Assembly: GCF_002078875.1 (NCBI RefSeq)
Contig: NC_034411.1
Location: forward strand, 32,630,260-32,694,259
DNA length: 64,000 bases
Reading direction: 5' to 3'
Source of the DNA: Numida meleagris
Lineage: Eukaryota; Chordata; Aves; Galliformes; Numididae
Below the pieces are notes generated by a model, which saw only the letters and a program-made list of their open reading frames with translations, was not told the DNA's origin and did not search any database. Shown piece by piece: positions 38,397 to 51,384 of this stretch; position 1 is the stretch's first letter, and every line of letters begins with the position of its first letter. The translations under genes were made by a program, and so were the position numbers.

Positions 38397-41300
38397 CTTG
38401 GAGGTAAATCCAAGGAACACTACTTGAAGACTGTCTTCACCTCCTCTCTGGAAAGAGCTGTAAAAACCAGTTTGTTGATGTTCATGTGGAGGTTTACAGC
38501 CTCCAGGGACTTTAGATAGGAACATAAAAGAAACGGCCTACTAGGGATGGTGAAGAGTGCATGAGATTCAAAGGAGAAAGCAGAAAGACGGAGTAGACAC
38601 TATTTGTAGGAATGAAATAACCCTTGTTTATTCTGGCATTCGTTAAGGGATAGATAAAGTGAACCAACCTAAGCTGGAAGTGAAAGAACAAATGTAGGAA
38701 AGGTGATGTGCATGTGAAGCCTTTTAAATGATTTTGTAAAGTTTTAACTGAAGTTCTAATATCTATGCTCTTTGATTAATAAAGCATTGCTTTCTATTAA
38801 AGAAGTTTCTCTGAGGGCATTTAAATCAAACCAAGTCCCCCAGATGGAAACGTGGTGAGAATGGCAGGTATAGCCAAGCTTGATTGTGGTGGAAAAGCAG
38901 GCTCAGACCATATTTTAGAGTAGGTGAGGTGCGGAATTTTCCTTCTGGAAGAGAAGGACCTTCAAAAAGTTCAACTTTTTTGCCTCAAATGTGGGGAAAA
39001 AAAACTGCTCATCTCATGGTTGTGGGAGGAAGGAATAGGAAGATCAGAACAACACAGCCCACTCCTGCTTTCCTTTCCTTACATACACAGGACCAGAGCC
39101 AAATGGGCTCCACAGGTGTCTCAGCTCTCAAGCAAACTTCTATATGATACTCATCCCAGCTGCCCTTCCTGCATACCCTGGCAGTAAGGGTGAGAACTGG
39201 CTGCATTAACTTCAGCAAGAACAAGGCTTAGTCCTAAGGCAGCTTTAATGTTTGCCAGGATTTTAGCTATTAACAGTTTGAATCCCTATGAAACTGCTCT
39301 GTGCTTCAGCTGCTGCAACGTGAGCCTGCAAATTCACATACAAATCACTGGAGTAACAATTTCTTATTTGGTACGTAAAGTAATGAAGAGGTCAGAAAGA
39401 CTAGGGAATGGGGTATAATTCACTCCCCTCTGTGTACAGAGATTTCTGATAGATCACAGTTCCTCACCCAAGCAATGTTTGGTATGTGTTCAGTGTCATT
39501 CAAGCAAACACACCAGGTGCTCCCTTTGCATGATAATTTTTCTGGTGAGAACTGAGGCATATTGATTTTTTTCAATTCCTTGAGGTTTCCACAGAAGTTA
39601 TAATGTTTAATGCTAAGTTTTAGCTGCTCATTCCGATGTGGGATACAAACAGAATGTCACCCCGCTAAATAGGGTATTGTCATAGCTCCTCAGCAGGTAT
39701 CAACAAAAATGTTAATCAAAATTGTCCTAACACAAACAGTTTGGATTAATAACACAAAAATTAATATCACCAGACTAATTCCCATACACAGACCATACCA
39801 GTGCTCTGGAATGAGAAATTAACTCCTCTATCTTATCTCATCCAAGAAACACTACAGGAACACCCTGAGCAAGGTGGTAGGCTTTATTGCATGCCTTGCA
39901 GGCCAGCATATTTGGTTTTTGCAGGAGCAAGGAACAGGCTATTTTCCTTCAGAGAATGGTCTTTCAGCAAGGACTCAGTCACCTAGTGTCGTAACCCCTC
40001 CTTCAAAGCCTGTGTGTATTGCAGGCTACAGGAAGGGAGGAGGTATTGTGAGTACCCCCATCTTGTCCCCAAAGTAATTCTGTGGATTAAATGCAATGTA
40101 TTAACCAAAGCATGCTGCTATGAACATACCTACCCCAGGAGATAGCTGGTGGGTGGAGCACAGAGGCAGAACAAAGTGATTTTTTTCAGCCATGCTCAAG
40201 TGCAGTGAACAGCATGCAGGAGTACAGCAGTTGCAGTAACACAGGCTGAGATAGCCACTTGCAGGAACAGAGAGGCCAAAATTAAGAGGAGGGATCTCCT
40301 TTAGAGAGTCATTTCTGCTAAAGGGCAAGCTCACAGGTTCCATGTCCTCATTCCATTCTGCAAAGAGGAATCTGAGCGCCCTGCATTGGTGCAAGGTCCA
40401 TTACAGCTTGCAAGCCATCAGAGGAAGGTGAAGCTGCTTGGACATAATTCTAACTCTGGCTAGGGTATGTCTGGCTCAAAAATGCAGCCAATTACCCAGC
40501 ATCCCCTTTCTCTCTCAGGTGCAGGAGAGGATTGAGCTCAATTACCTCAACTAATGTATGAGTGTAGGACTTACAGAAATTGGCATTAAAAAGCAGAGGA
40601 CATATGCCTGTTTTCCATTTTTAAATTTTATATAATTCATAGAGAGAGATTTTTGTTTTGACTTTTTTCAACTGCTGTATGTTTAGCAGTAGCTTAATTT
40701 TATTCAAGTGCACTGCCTAGGCGCTCTGGGAAAGTTTAGGCAGTCTAGTTTGGAAGCCAAACAGGTTGTGAGATGGCCAATTTTCTCCCATTGCAGTAAG
40801 TGAACATCATGCTTGGTTTTCTACTGCCAATTCATACAGGAAGAATTACAATTCACTAAATGGGTGAATAGCCAGCTCATTACAAAGTAGTTATTCCATA
40901 ATTTTGTTCAGACTGACAGCAAAATCCATTCAAGAGATCCAACTGATGGCATCACTATATGAAAGCATCTGTACCACCGCAAGCTCTTTGGGTTAGTTAC
41001 CAGAGTATGTGATAGTCAAGCTATTAGATTTCTGTGTTGTTTTTGAAGGTTAATTTAGGTAATGTTAAAATACCTTGATATTATATTCATTCATAAGTCT
41101 TACAGCAGCAAAACTATAGAAAGTTCTTCTGTCTTAACAGGAGTCTGTCCATAAGTACATGACCTTACTTTTTCCTTAAAGTACGTTGTAAATCTAAAAG
41201 GTGCAGTTAATTTTTGCATCGCCCATATTCTTGAAAGCACTGAATAAATCACTATCATAAATCATTGTCTAATGTACTGCATTTTAGGTTAGTTACAAGT

Positions 41301-41402
41301 CAAACAGTGAAAACTAACTACCTCTGCCACCTGATTTTTGTTCTATTTTCCAGGACCGCCTTGATGTTTAATACTGTTACTCCTTTTTTGTTTTCCTTTT
41401 TG

Positions 41403-41417
41403 TTTTTTTTTTTTTTT
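41403..41417. repeat. T-rich tract
   Basis: A T run preceded by 'ttttttgttttcctttttg', giving a simple pyrimidine tract of about 40 bases overall. Confidence 0.85.
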
Positions 41418-41929
41418 GTCTGAATTTAAGAACCAGTTTTGTACCACTTTTAGTTTTTGTACTACTGGAAAACAAACAAGCAAATATGTTGTCCCACATT
41501 TTTGTACTACCTTATTCATTATGGGTATAGCAGTATATACTGCATGTGTTCTTGCTACACATTATGTGCTTATTTCACCCTTACTACCAAAAAATGTGTA
41601 CAAGGCATTTTTTTTTTTCCATGTGAATTAAATTTAGTGAGGGAGTACGTATTCTAGACACCTTTCTTTTCTCAAGTGTAGTAGATATGATGTTTTGAGT
41701 CCAGCTATAGGATTTTGCCATTTAAGCCATTGCCTGTTGTGAATTTAACAGTGGAAGTGCTTAATATGAAGCTGCAGCTGAGAGATACCATTCTTGAACT
41801 TTGCAGCTGCTTGAGTACACATGGACAGGACAGACTCTGAACAAGGTGGTGAGAATAATACACAAAATAGTAAATGAGTATAAATATTATAGAAGGAGAA
41901 GTTTGTCTTCTGATCATTAGAAGATCATT

Positions 41930-42178
41930 GCCAATTACAGGTTCACTTGTATTTTGTGGAGACTAGTTTTAAAAATTTCAGACAATGCAATTTCCACTGC
42001 ATCCCTATTCCACAGACTAATACAACTCATAATCTGAAAGTTTTTTCCCGGTATTCTCTCCTAATTTTTCCTCTGTTAATAGCTCTCCCATCATAAGTAC
42101 TTATTAAATCACTTTTAAAATTGCAGTTTTTCTTATGGTTAGTAGCATCCTCAGAATAAACTGACCAAATATACCTCC
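41930..42178 (-). mobile_element. Ancient CR1/L3-like LINE, 3' end fragment
   Basis: The plus strand reads like the antisense of the 3' part of old CR1/L3 elements: 'ttttaaaaatttcagacaat', 'tttccactgcatccctattc', 'ctgaaagttttttcccggta', 'ataagtacttattaaatcac' and 'tttttcttatggttagtagc'. These correspond in order to remembered family text (short-exon-like 'aaaaat.tc.g.gatgg', 'ttccactgc.tccctag', 'gttaggaagtttttcctga', 'aggtacttata..ctgtaatcaagtcac'). It is strongly diverged and shows no ORF. No junctions are visible, so the ends are approximate. Confidence 0.6.
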
Positions 42179-45100
42179 CGTATAGAATTACATAGAATTA
42201 TATTATATTATGAAATTACCACCCTCCCTTCCCAGTAAATATATATAGTGGTGTCATACTCAGCACAACCGATTTGAAATACAACTTTAAAAAAATTGAA
42301 GATCACCCTGCTATGTTATACAGAACTTTGCCACAAGGTCCAGACCTGCTGTGCCATACTGTTTTTCATGTACATCACACCTTCTTTTGTTACCTCGGGA
42401 GAAATCTGTTTCAGCTACTACATTTAGGACTTATAAACAGAAAGGATTGTTAATGGTTGTGTGCTCGTGATACTAGTTGCTTAAGATCTGGGAAAAAAAA
42501 ATGCCTTTTATCAAAGTACTTCTTATCTGAGCTTATACATTTCTATTTGAAAAGTACTGCAGGCTGTTTTAACCACGTGTAATGTAAACTGCTCTCAGTT
42601 ATCTACCTGTTCTTCTGGCAGAATTTTGCTGTTTCCTCAAAGCTAGAATAGCTGAACAAGACATGTATTTCTTCCCAGGACATGCTGCTTCATGGTCTGG
42701 CATATTAACATCATCTGAGACAGAATTTTTGACTAGACTGGAGCTGGCAATAATGGAGCAATATGAGTGTTATTGTAGGGTCAATCCATGGAGAACACAG
42801 TAGGGTGTTACTTACATGAAGCTGAGCTCTTTGAAATACGAGGCTGGGGAGAATCATGTGATTATCACAATTACTTTCATTATTAATCTCCTTCTATTGC
42901 TGCTCAAGGAAGATGGGATTTTAGTGCCAAAAAAGGGCTTTCATGATTGATACACTGATGATTGAAAGGATTCAGACTTTTTTTTATTTTTACAAATTCA
43001 AGAGTAGAAAAGTATTGTGAAACGTTCACTAACTGGTATTCCCACTTGATAAATGTTGACTTCTGATGCTTATCAACTCGTAACACATTACCAAAAAGAA
43101 GGTGGATAAGGTCCTTTAAGGACCTGGAATGTTTAATCAATACAATTAGCCAGAACTTAATCGACAACCAGTAGTGCCCATTGCCAGAAAAATAAATGGA
43201 AATAGACTAGTAAAAATGGAAATGACCCAGAAAATGGATGAGCCAATGTGTGAATCAAATTTTTAGACTCTGAACAGAAAGAAGAAAAAGATAGTTACTT
43301 CGCCTTGGCTGGATTCCCAAACAATGGAACAAACAGGTTTGTGAGGGAACATTATAATTTACCTTCAAGACATGAGATGTGGCAGAAATACACCGTATTT
43401 CAGCAAACTGGATGGTTCTGCTGCATTTTGGCAAAGTCATCTGGACACAGTGAAGGCAAAGATGTGCACATTTCACATGTCCTTTGGGAGATATGGCTTC
43501 CACCAGTTCTCAGAAACTATGTGCCAGCATGTATATGCTGTATTCTGATCTCCTTGCTGGTGACCAACATCAGAGAGAGAAGTACAGGGATGAACCAGTA
43601 TAAGAGTATAAGACAAAAGGGAGAGCAGTACCGGCCTTACTCTCTTGTTTGTTTGATTAAGTTTAAAAATGCTTTTAATATTCATTTTTTTTCCAGATAA
43701 GCTCTGCACATAAGGCTTTTGATATTGTATAACAATCATTATTTCATAGGAAGTCAGTTTTTTTCCCTCTGATGCAGCAATATTTTCTTGTCACTCTTCT
43801 TTAAAGTAGTATACAGACTTCCACAGGTGCAAATCAGGACTAAAATTTGATGTGCTGTTTTGATTTGGGGCATTGACTGTAAAGAGTCATGCTTTAGGAA
43901 CTGTTGTTCAACAGTAAACAATAACAATGCCTGTTCCAAAACAAGGATTCTTATACCTGAGGGAAATTATGATATTTTGTGAAGTTAGATAGAAGGCAAG
44001 GAAACAATGTGTTAAAAATGCCTACTCCTATGAGCAAAATTTCAACGTGTTCTTGCAGAGTTAAATTATTCAGTGCACATATCCACCAACTTGACTGATA
44101 CACAAAATAGATCGAAGTTATGAAAGGTGATAGACTGACAGTGGACTGAAGTACATATTTTTTTTTTAAAACAAAACAAAACACAATATGTTGTTTACCA
44201 TTTTATAGAGTACTCGGTATTCTAGTGTCAGCTTGCCACTAGAAATGTCAACATATCTCACAGGCTGACTCAGGAGAATTTGGACCGTAAATGAGTGGAA
44301 AAGATGAGAGATTTTTTTATCTGAGAATATTGAAATTAGACACAGTACATAATGGATCCACACATCATTTGCAACAAAGCTATTTTCTCTGAATATTGTC
44401 TCAAAAAAAGCAACCAGGATAAGAGAACATATAACATACACTGCCTGGCTGGTTATATAGGTGGTGCTCCTTGCCTGCCTGATTTCTGTATATAATCTTT
44501 ATAGCTCCAGTTTCACATTTTGTCCCAGTCTCTTAGCTGTGGCTGAAGAGGGAATATGTAAGATGCTTTAACCTGGTCTCTGTTAATAGGTCCTCAAAAT
44601 GTAACTGTAAGGGATTGAAAATCTTCAAGAAAACCTCGGTCCTATTGACATACTACCCAGTGGGGAGAAAGTAAGAAAAACGGGAAGAAAAGGAACACTT
44701 ACCTTTGCATATTTTATTCAGTAGTTTTATTTGTGAAGGATCACCCATCAGTTAGAGTTTCTCATGTCAAAAGTAGAGGACATTAGATGTACATTCAGTT
44801 CTGCTATACTTCTGTCCAACTCAAACCAATCCTGGATCCATAGTCATGCAGTGCAAATGGCACATGGTCCTGGGGACATGGTATTGTCTGTGACAGGGGG
44901 CAGTACTGTCCACTGTGTCCATTCCTCATATTGTTTATGACTGCATGGCTTGAGTTATTCACTCTGGTGATTCAGCCCTTCCTCCAGCCTTCACAGCCTT
45001 TTTTTCTGGGGGCTTGATTCCCCAGAGAAAATTCTTGTTTCTGAAGCATGCTGTCAAGCGTAGGTAGATACTTAGTAGGGTGAACCTCTTCAGCATTGCT

Positions 45101-45927
45101 CATATGCTTTGCACGTTGTCATTGTTGCTCACTATTAATAGCTGGTGAAAAGAACCCTCGATAGGCCTTATTTGTGCTAATACATGAATAACTCTGTTTT
45201 CTCAGTGCCAAATGTTACAAAAAGGGAAAAATATAATCAAATTAGAAAAAAGCAAAAAAGCCTCATGTAGAAAGATGATCCCCTTGAGCACACTTTTGAT
45301 GTTTTTCCATAATTAAGAAACTGTAGGAGAATTTGAACAAGGAAAACAAACATTTTCCCCAGCAAATGTCTGTCTTTACAAAGGATGCAATTTTTGATTG
45401 CAAGCAAATGTGTGCGCACATGCAAAAAGAGTATTCCACCTGAGGAAGGATCCAGTTGCTAATGAAGCTGCTGATCATTAGTGAGAACCAAAAAGTCAGT
45501 GCTGTTTGCTGCATCCTGCAAAGAGCTAATTTGCTGATTTTTGCCAGGGTGAAGCTAGCCCTGGAGCACAAGGGCTCATCTCTGCCCTGGAAAAGGTGCA
45601 TCATCTCTCCCCCAGGAAGGAGCGAGCGGGCAGGCTCCCTGTTCAGGCCCACTGGAAACAAACTCTTGTAGATTTTCACTATTTTAATACTCTTAACATG
45701 GTCCTAAAATATGAAACTATTGTCAAAAATGTGCTTGGGAATTCTGTCCTTTTCTGCTCCAGAACTGGGGCTCTTGAACTTGGCATTGTTGGATTCTCCT
45801 CCACGGTACTGGACAAACAGCTCTTCTCTGTCAAGTTTCTCTTATAAATTTGCTTAGAGTTCTTTTAAGACTTTTCAGAAAAAAACTCTCCATCTGCCTG
45901 TGTACCATAACAAAACAGGAGCAATTT
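42179..45927. other. Unique non-coding DNA
   Basis: No repeat or gene is recognised. Open frames of 131 codons (43305-43700, plus) and 138 codons (45263-45679, minus) have no known domain; the first begins at TTG. A small GC-richer stretch lies at 45545-45660. Confidence 0.55.
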
Positions 45928-46022
45928 GATCTAGCTGTAGAAGTCTCTGTTCATGGCAGGGGAGTTGGACTAAATGACCTTTAATGGTCCCTTGCAGCTA
46001 AAATAATTTTATGATTCTATGA
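45928..46022 (+). mobile_element. CR1: CR1 LINE, 3' end only
   Basis: A short CR1 tail: 'gatctagctgtag' (for gatctagtggttgg), 'ggggagttggactaaatgac', 'ctttaatggtcccttgcagc' and 'ttttatgattctatga'. The 5' truncation is extreme, leaving about 95 bases. Confidence 0.9.
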
Positions 46023-46904
46023 AAATCAAAAGAACAATAACTGCATATCATTCTCTGATACTTCATAACCTTTACATGTTACTGTTAAAAAGGCACATAG
46101 CAGATGCTTGCTTTTGCATCATTGGCAGAGGATGTGCTGAATACAAGGGTTTTCCAGATGTGGGAGGGCTTTATGATAGAACAATGATGAGAGTTAGCTA
46201 CGTTATGTTGGCTTAAAAAAAGAATAAAACATAAAAAAACAGAATGAATGCAAACGACCAGCAAACAATGCTATCAGGATGTTCTGTATGCTTGTCTTCA
46301 GTTGTCTCTTTGTATAAGGTGTGTTTGCATAGGATTTTATGCCTTGCTTCATGATGAACTGAAAAAAAAAATAAAAAGAGTAAGAAGGGGAGCTTTGCCC
46401 AGTAGAAAGACTCAAATGTTTTTCTATTTATTCCTTGCTTGATCAAAACCTTTTGTTTAAAATAGCTGTTACTGACCATGGAAAACCTTCCCATGACATT
46501 CATTTGGAGAAGAAGCTATCCTGAAATAACTGCTACACTGCACAGTAGATGTTTGCCTGTTTCCCAACTACACAAACTGATAATGAGTAATTGGGATGCA
46601 GGCTAAGTGCTAAAATCTGGTACTGTTATGTTGAATGACACTCTATAAAATAACATCTGTCTGTGTGTAACATAGGCTTAATTCCCAGCACACTATCAGT
46701 CTATAATGAGAACAGTATACTGTAAGCACTGAAAATATAGAAAAAAAAGTGCAACTAGATTGCTTTTCTGATAGCATACAGGTAGCAAAAAGGCAAGTTT
46801 ATTACCTTTCAGGAGTTTATATTTTTATTTAATAAAACGCGGTTTTACATCTGTCTTTCTATTACTTTACAGTTCTTGGTAGGTCTACAGCACACACTTG
46901 TATA

Positions 46905-46950
46905 GATGTATGTATATGTGTGTGTGTGTACATATATATATATATATTTA
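46905..46950. repeat. Compound (TG)n(TA)n microsatellite
   Basis: 'gtatgtatatgtgtgtgtgt' is followed by 'acatatatatatatatattt'. It is a typical compound dinucleotide repeat and is likely to vary in length. Confidence 0.95.
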
Positions 46951-47148
46951 AAAGGACTTAGATTAGACAATTAAATACTACTGCAATAGGCATCAAAGTC
47001 AGTGCAAAGATTCCCTCTGGATTTAAAGCTGGAATGAAGATGTGGTTGTAGCAGGCAACAAATCTCCTCAGCCTTCTTTTGTAATTTTGGCCCTGATCAC
47101 AATACTAACCTTGTTTCTTTCTTTCTTTTCATTTTTTTTTTCAAATAG

Positions 47149-47280
47149 AAATTAGAACGAATATCTTGTGAACATCATATTATGGTGCATTTTATGTTTA
47201 CTGATGATGCCAGTAATCTGCTTGAACTGATCCCAGACAGGGGAACCCACCCTCAGTTGTATGAAATACCACCTCCCCAG
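47149..47280 (+). other. Exon-like 132-nt open segment with strong splice signals (uncertain)
   Basis: The acceptor side is unusually complete: a TACTAAC branch-point match (47103-47109), a long pyrimidine tract (about 47110-47141) and 'caaatag' ending at 47148. The donor is CAG|GTAACT after 47280. The segment is 132 nt (44 codons) and only one frame is open; it is open throughout, with FTDDASNLLELIPDRG in the middle and a proline-rich end. A symmetric 3n exon could be a cassette exon. I do not recognise the peptide. A single open 44-codon frame is not rare by chance (roughly one in four to five over three frames), so the support is mainly the splice signals. Confidence 0.28.
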
Positions 47281-47975
47281 GTAACTGCGTGAGGCATTAT
47301 TTTCAGAGATGGGTATTTTCAGCTCCAGCAGCTGGAACTACAGAGCTGATGTACCAGTGATGAAATTTTATCTGATTTTAGATGCCTGACTGCCAGGCCA
47401 TTTTCAGTGTGGAAGTTTAGCCTCAGGTTTTTCTTTTTTCCTTATTTCAGTTGACATAATATAGTTTCCTCAGAATGCCAGTACATGTCCATATTAATAG
47501 TTATTTTTTCTTCCACTAGTTATGTGGAATGACAAGGAAAAAATAATGTGAATATATTCCTGTGTGATCTATCTTTACTTTTCTAAGCTGGTTCAATTAT
47601 TAGTACAGCATTATCTTCTCTGTAGTAGAACATTATCTAGCAATGTGATCAGCTACAGCAAGTCCAGATAACATTTGAATAGATCCATTAATGCAGTTGA
47701 ATTTGCATTCACAGTTATCAGGGAGTCAAATTTTTAAGCATGCGTAACGGAACATAACTGATATGTGTGCAATGGTCAGGAATACAAAATGTTTTGGAAC
47801 TGTATGAGATTACTGTTGGGAAAAGTTCATTAAACTGAGCCATTATATTAATCCTGGTATTAAAAATACATTGTTACAGCTGAAAAAAGAAGTAGAAAGT
47901 AGAAAAATGATGGGAAGAAAGACATATTATTACCAATTTTTTGTGTTTTCTGTAGGAAAAGCTATAATTTTTTAA

Positions 47976-48014
47976 TAGGAATAATCCCTTCCAACTCAAA
48001 CGATTCTATGATTT
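47976..48014 (+). mobile_element. CR1: CR1 LINE, very short 3' tail
   Basis: 'aatcccttccaactcaaacg' followed by 'attctatgatt' matches the last ~35 bases of CR1 ('gtcccttccaacccaaaccattctatgatt'). Confidence 0.8.
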
Positions 48015-51000
48015 TTTTTTCCACAAGTGTATTTCAGAAAAGCTTCATTTTTCACGTTAAGGACTATGAGACTTCTTGTTCAGCATACTCACTTTATACA
48101 GAATGTTTGACAGCTTCTGCATATGTCTGTGCTGGGGAAGGTTAATGTAATTTGTTAGACAACGTGTATTTACTCATGGGAGGTGTTTTGTGAAAACGTG
48201 CATTTTAGGTGGCTGGCTCCAAGGCTGGGTGACACAAGTGTCCCCTCTCCTTCCTCATATGTATGTGTTACATGTCCATCATTAACCAGCATGAGCTGGT
48301 GCAGGTGATTGTTTTGTTACGCATCAGTGTCAGGGCTTCATCTTGAGCACTGGGGATCCTAGCAAGTTCTGATATCTCTGAGTTGTCAAACATTTTTTAA
48401 AAGTTTCTTGTGATGGTTAATTTACAAAGCTACCACATGTTGTTGTGCAGACCACTACGGGGAAAAAAAAAAGTTATCTATCTGGTTACATTCACCCATA
48501 CATTTCAAGTTGCTCTTAAAAAAAAAAATGTCAACAAAAATGAGTCCTTTAGTCTCTCTTTTGACTTGGGAAACATTGCCTGTCTTCACATTCATAGGCT
48601 ATAAAGACGGCATTTTATAATTTGTTTGCTTACATTTCAGCTGGAGATTACTATTTTTTTCTCCATTTTTTTTGCAAAGAAGCATCCCTTTATTGAAAGC
48701 TGTGTACTCCACTTTTCATTTTCTTTAATCCACTGATTTCACCCTTGTTTTTCAGGAAAACAAAATTAATTTTATTTTATCTATTCATGGATTGTTACTG
48801 GAAAAAAAAAAACGCAGAAGTAATTTGGATTTATATCCACTTGTTGCTTAAGTCCTAGAGCTTGAGCCTTGAGAAAGGATGGAGATAAAATGTGAAAATC
48901 CAAGGCAGGCGATTGTCTAGATTCAGCCACTTTCAATACGACAGTCATTCAGGATAGAGAGAAAGACCAGTTTCACAAGTGACAAGGAAGCAAGCAGAAA
49001 ATTGAAGAAGAGAAGTGCCTGGCTTCTGGATGGGATGTTAAGTAGGTAGGCCCCCAGGAACAATTTATCTGCAGCATAAAAGCTGGGGTTAGCGTGGCAC
49101 CAGCTGATTCAGAATACCCAGGGGAACTATGTGTCTTTTTTGCAGGAGACAGATTCTCACAGCAATTGGGCATGATGAGAGGGAATCCCTGAGGATCCCT
49201 GAAGCACTGCTGCAGGAGAAGGTGGAGGAAGTGTGGGGCAGAGGGTAGGCAGTGTAATGCCTATATATATTTTTCTCATAAGAGAGCATGTGTATTTCTA
49301 AGTGACACAGAGAAGAGGTGAAGCCAGAGTTTTCAATCTCAGTATGTTATGGAAGATGCACTGGAGTTTGAAGACACGTGGGAGAACTAAGAGGGAAGTA
49401 AAAGTATGATTTAATTACTCAGAGGCTCAGTGTAAGGGCTAAATTGCTCTGAGGCTGGTGGACAAGTAAATGACCAAAGGATTAGAGGTAGTGCTGATGA
49501 GTGCTGTATAAATATTGAGGAAAGTGGAAGAAATTTCAGTGAGGTTTTTGGAAATCCTCTCTTGCTCCAGGGCACTAGGAAGAGCCAAGTCTTTTCATAT
49601 CTTGACTGAGGGACTGCTGAGATTTGTAGTACCAGCATCTGCAGGGTCCCTGGGTATTTGGTGCTAGCACCCAGGTGTCCTCTGTGGATTACTTTTGAGC
49701 TTCATCTGTGGACCTTACTTTCCTAGAAGTCTGTGCAGAGCAATATCTGATGACTTTATTTATTGGCTTCTACAGAAAATCTTTGGGGAAAAGATTTGGC
49801 TGCCTTTTCTTTTTCTTTTTTTTTAACTTACGTGTGTTGAATGGAGGAAAAAATACTTAAAATATATTTGTATTTTACTTTTTAATTTAGAAATGCCAGA
49901 AACGTCACTCTGGATCATCCCTGTTTGCAAGGGAAGTTCTCTGTGACAGATGAAGCACTGAGAGTTTTATAAACTGTGTTTGAAAGAATGCTGTGCATCA
50001 AAACTTATCTCTTTTCCCTAATATTGGAAAAAAAAAATCTGAAATGTATGTTTCCTACCTCAATCAAATTCCTCTTCATTTCTTTTGTCACACCCCTGCT
50101 GATTTTCAAGTAGAAGTTGAGACTTTCAGGATAGACTGGGAATGATGTTTGAAGCTGAAGAAACAGTGAAAAAGTGTTTGTTTTTCGTTAAAGGGTTAAA
50201 CACTTTATTTCACTGACTATAAATCAGAACAGATTCACATTTTCCCTCTTTTGTAGTTTACATCTAAATGAAATTCCAGAACTTCCCTCTTAGTTAAAAA
50301 AAATTGTCCAAATTTGTCAATCATATCTGAGATTTCTTTATGCATCTTATTTTAGAAAATACCTTTGTTTAACGTGGGTTTTGTGAACACACTCCCTTCA
50401 TTTCAAAACAGACAGTTTACTACCTGCAAGGTTCAATTTGCTTTCTTGGTCATAATATTTCAACCTAATTTTGCTTACTAAGTAATTTGTCTCCATGGTG
50501 TCAAACCTTTCTCCTTCTGATGGGCTTTGTTTCAAACCCATCACTTTGATTTTTACTGGCATGTTTCTCAGTTATTCTCAGATAGTACTTTTAAAAATCA
50601 ATTCTTAGCTGCAAAACAAGAAACTCAAAGGCTCTCAAATTTCCCCAGCCATGACTCCTCCTTTGCAAATAATTAGATGGGATTAATGTCCATCAACAGC
50701 CTCTATTTTGCACATTAAGCAACAGGATGTCCTTAACTGACATGAAATCTCCCCACCAGGATCCTGTAACAGCAGAATCTTCCTCTGTGGAAAGAGTACA
50801 TTCCTTATTTTCTAGAACCTTTCATGAGTGGATGTGTATTTGCAGTGGGGACACTGCAACAGCAAGCAAGGCAATCACTGGGTTTTGGTATACACAGGGA
50901 AAACAAGGCATAGAGAACACCAGGGCCCTAGTGCAGGTGTAGAACGCTATCTTAAATTAATTGAATGATGGGCAAATAGGATGATTTAGCTGTCACAAAG

Positions 51001-51270
51001 GGCTGAGCTTAGCAGCATACTGATAGTTGTCATGCTGAGCAAAGATAGCTTCAGAAGAGCTGAGTATCCTTTCACGGCCTGTAATGCCTTGCATGTGCGA
51101 ACACCTTGTCCAGGGCCTCAGCAACAAAAGGGCACACAAACTGTTCTAAAGAACAGTCAAAAGAAAAAAAAATGATAATTGATCACCCATAAGCAAAAGA
51201 AGCTCCAAATTCACATCTTCTACTCACCAATGCTATAATTCTGTCTGGGGTAAAAATGTCATCAGAAATA

Positions 51271-51296
51271 CCCAACACATCAGTTGGTGTGTTGGG
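51271..51296. repeat. 9-bp inverted repeat, 8-nt loop
   Basis: 'cccaacaca' (51271-51279) pairs exactly with 'tgtgttggg' (51288-51296). It is a modest hairpin with no function assigned. Confidence 0.85.
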
Positions 51297-51384
51297 ATAT
51301 TTCAAGGCCACTCCTCACAGAGCTGAGGCACTTATGAAATATTTGCAGTTTGAAGAATTGTAGGAATTAAGGAATGGTAGATTT

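Larger units (their letters stand above)
34701..41929. other. Unique non-coding DNA
   Basis: No gene is recognised. The first few hundred bases stay pyrimidine-rich on the plus strand and may be the 5' part of the ancient minus-strand LINE. It also contains a T/C tract (36550-36613), a region open on both strands (38022-38525), T runs at 41403-41417 and an exon-like minus-strand segment at 40134-40357 (see rejected items). Confidence 0.5.
46023..47975. other. Unique DNA with a microsatellite and an exon-like segment
   Basis: It holds the TG/TA microsatellite (46905-46950) and the exon-like segment 47149-47280. Nothing else is recognised. Confidence 0.55.

Noticed and set aside
40134..40357. 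Minus-strand exon-like segment with 'ttcctctttgcag' acceptor and GGG|GTAGGT donor
   Set aside because: Its single open frame is Cys-rich and unlike any family I know, the length is not a multiple of three, and splice-like pairs of this quality recur by chance in the window.
43305..43700. 131-codon plus-strand open frame
   Set aside because: TTG start and no family resemblance.
45263..45679. 138-codon minus-strand open frame
   Set aside because: No recognisable domain, no splice or promoter context, and a competing open frame on the other strand.
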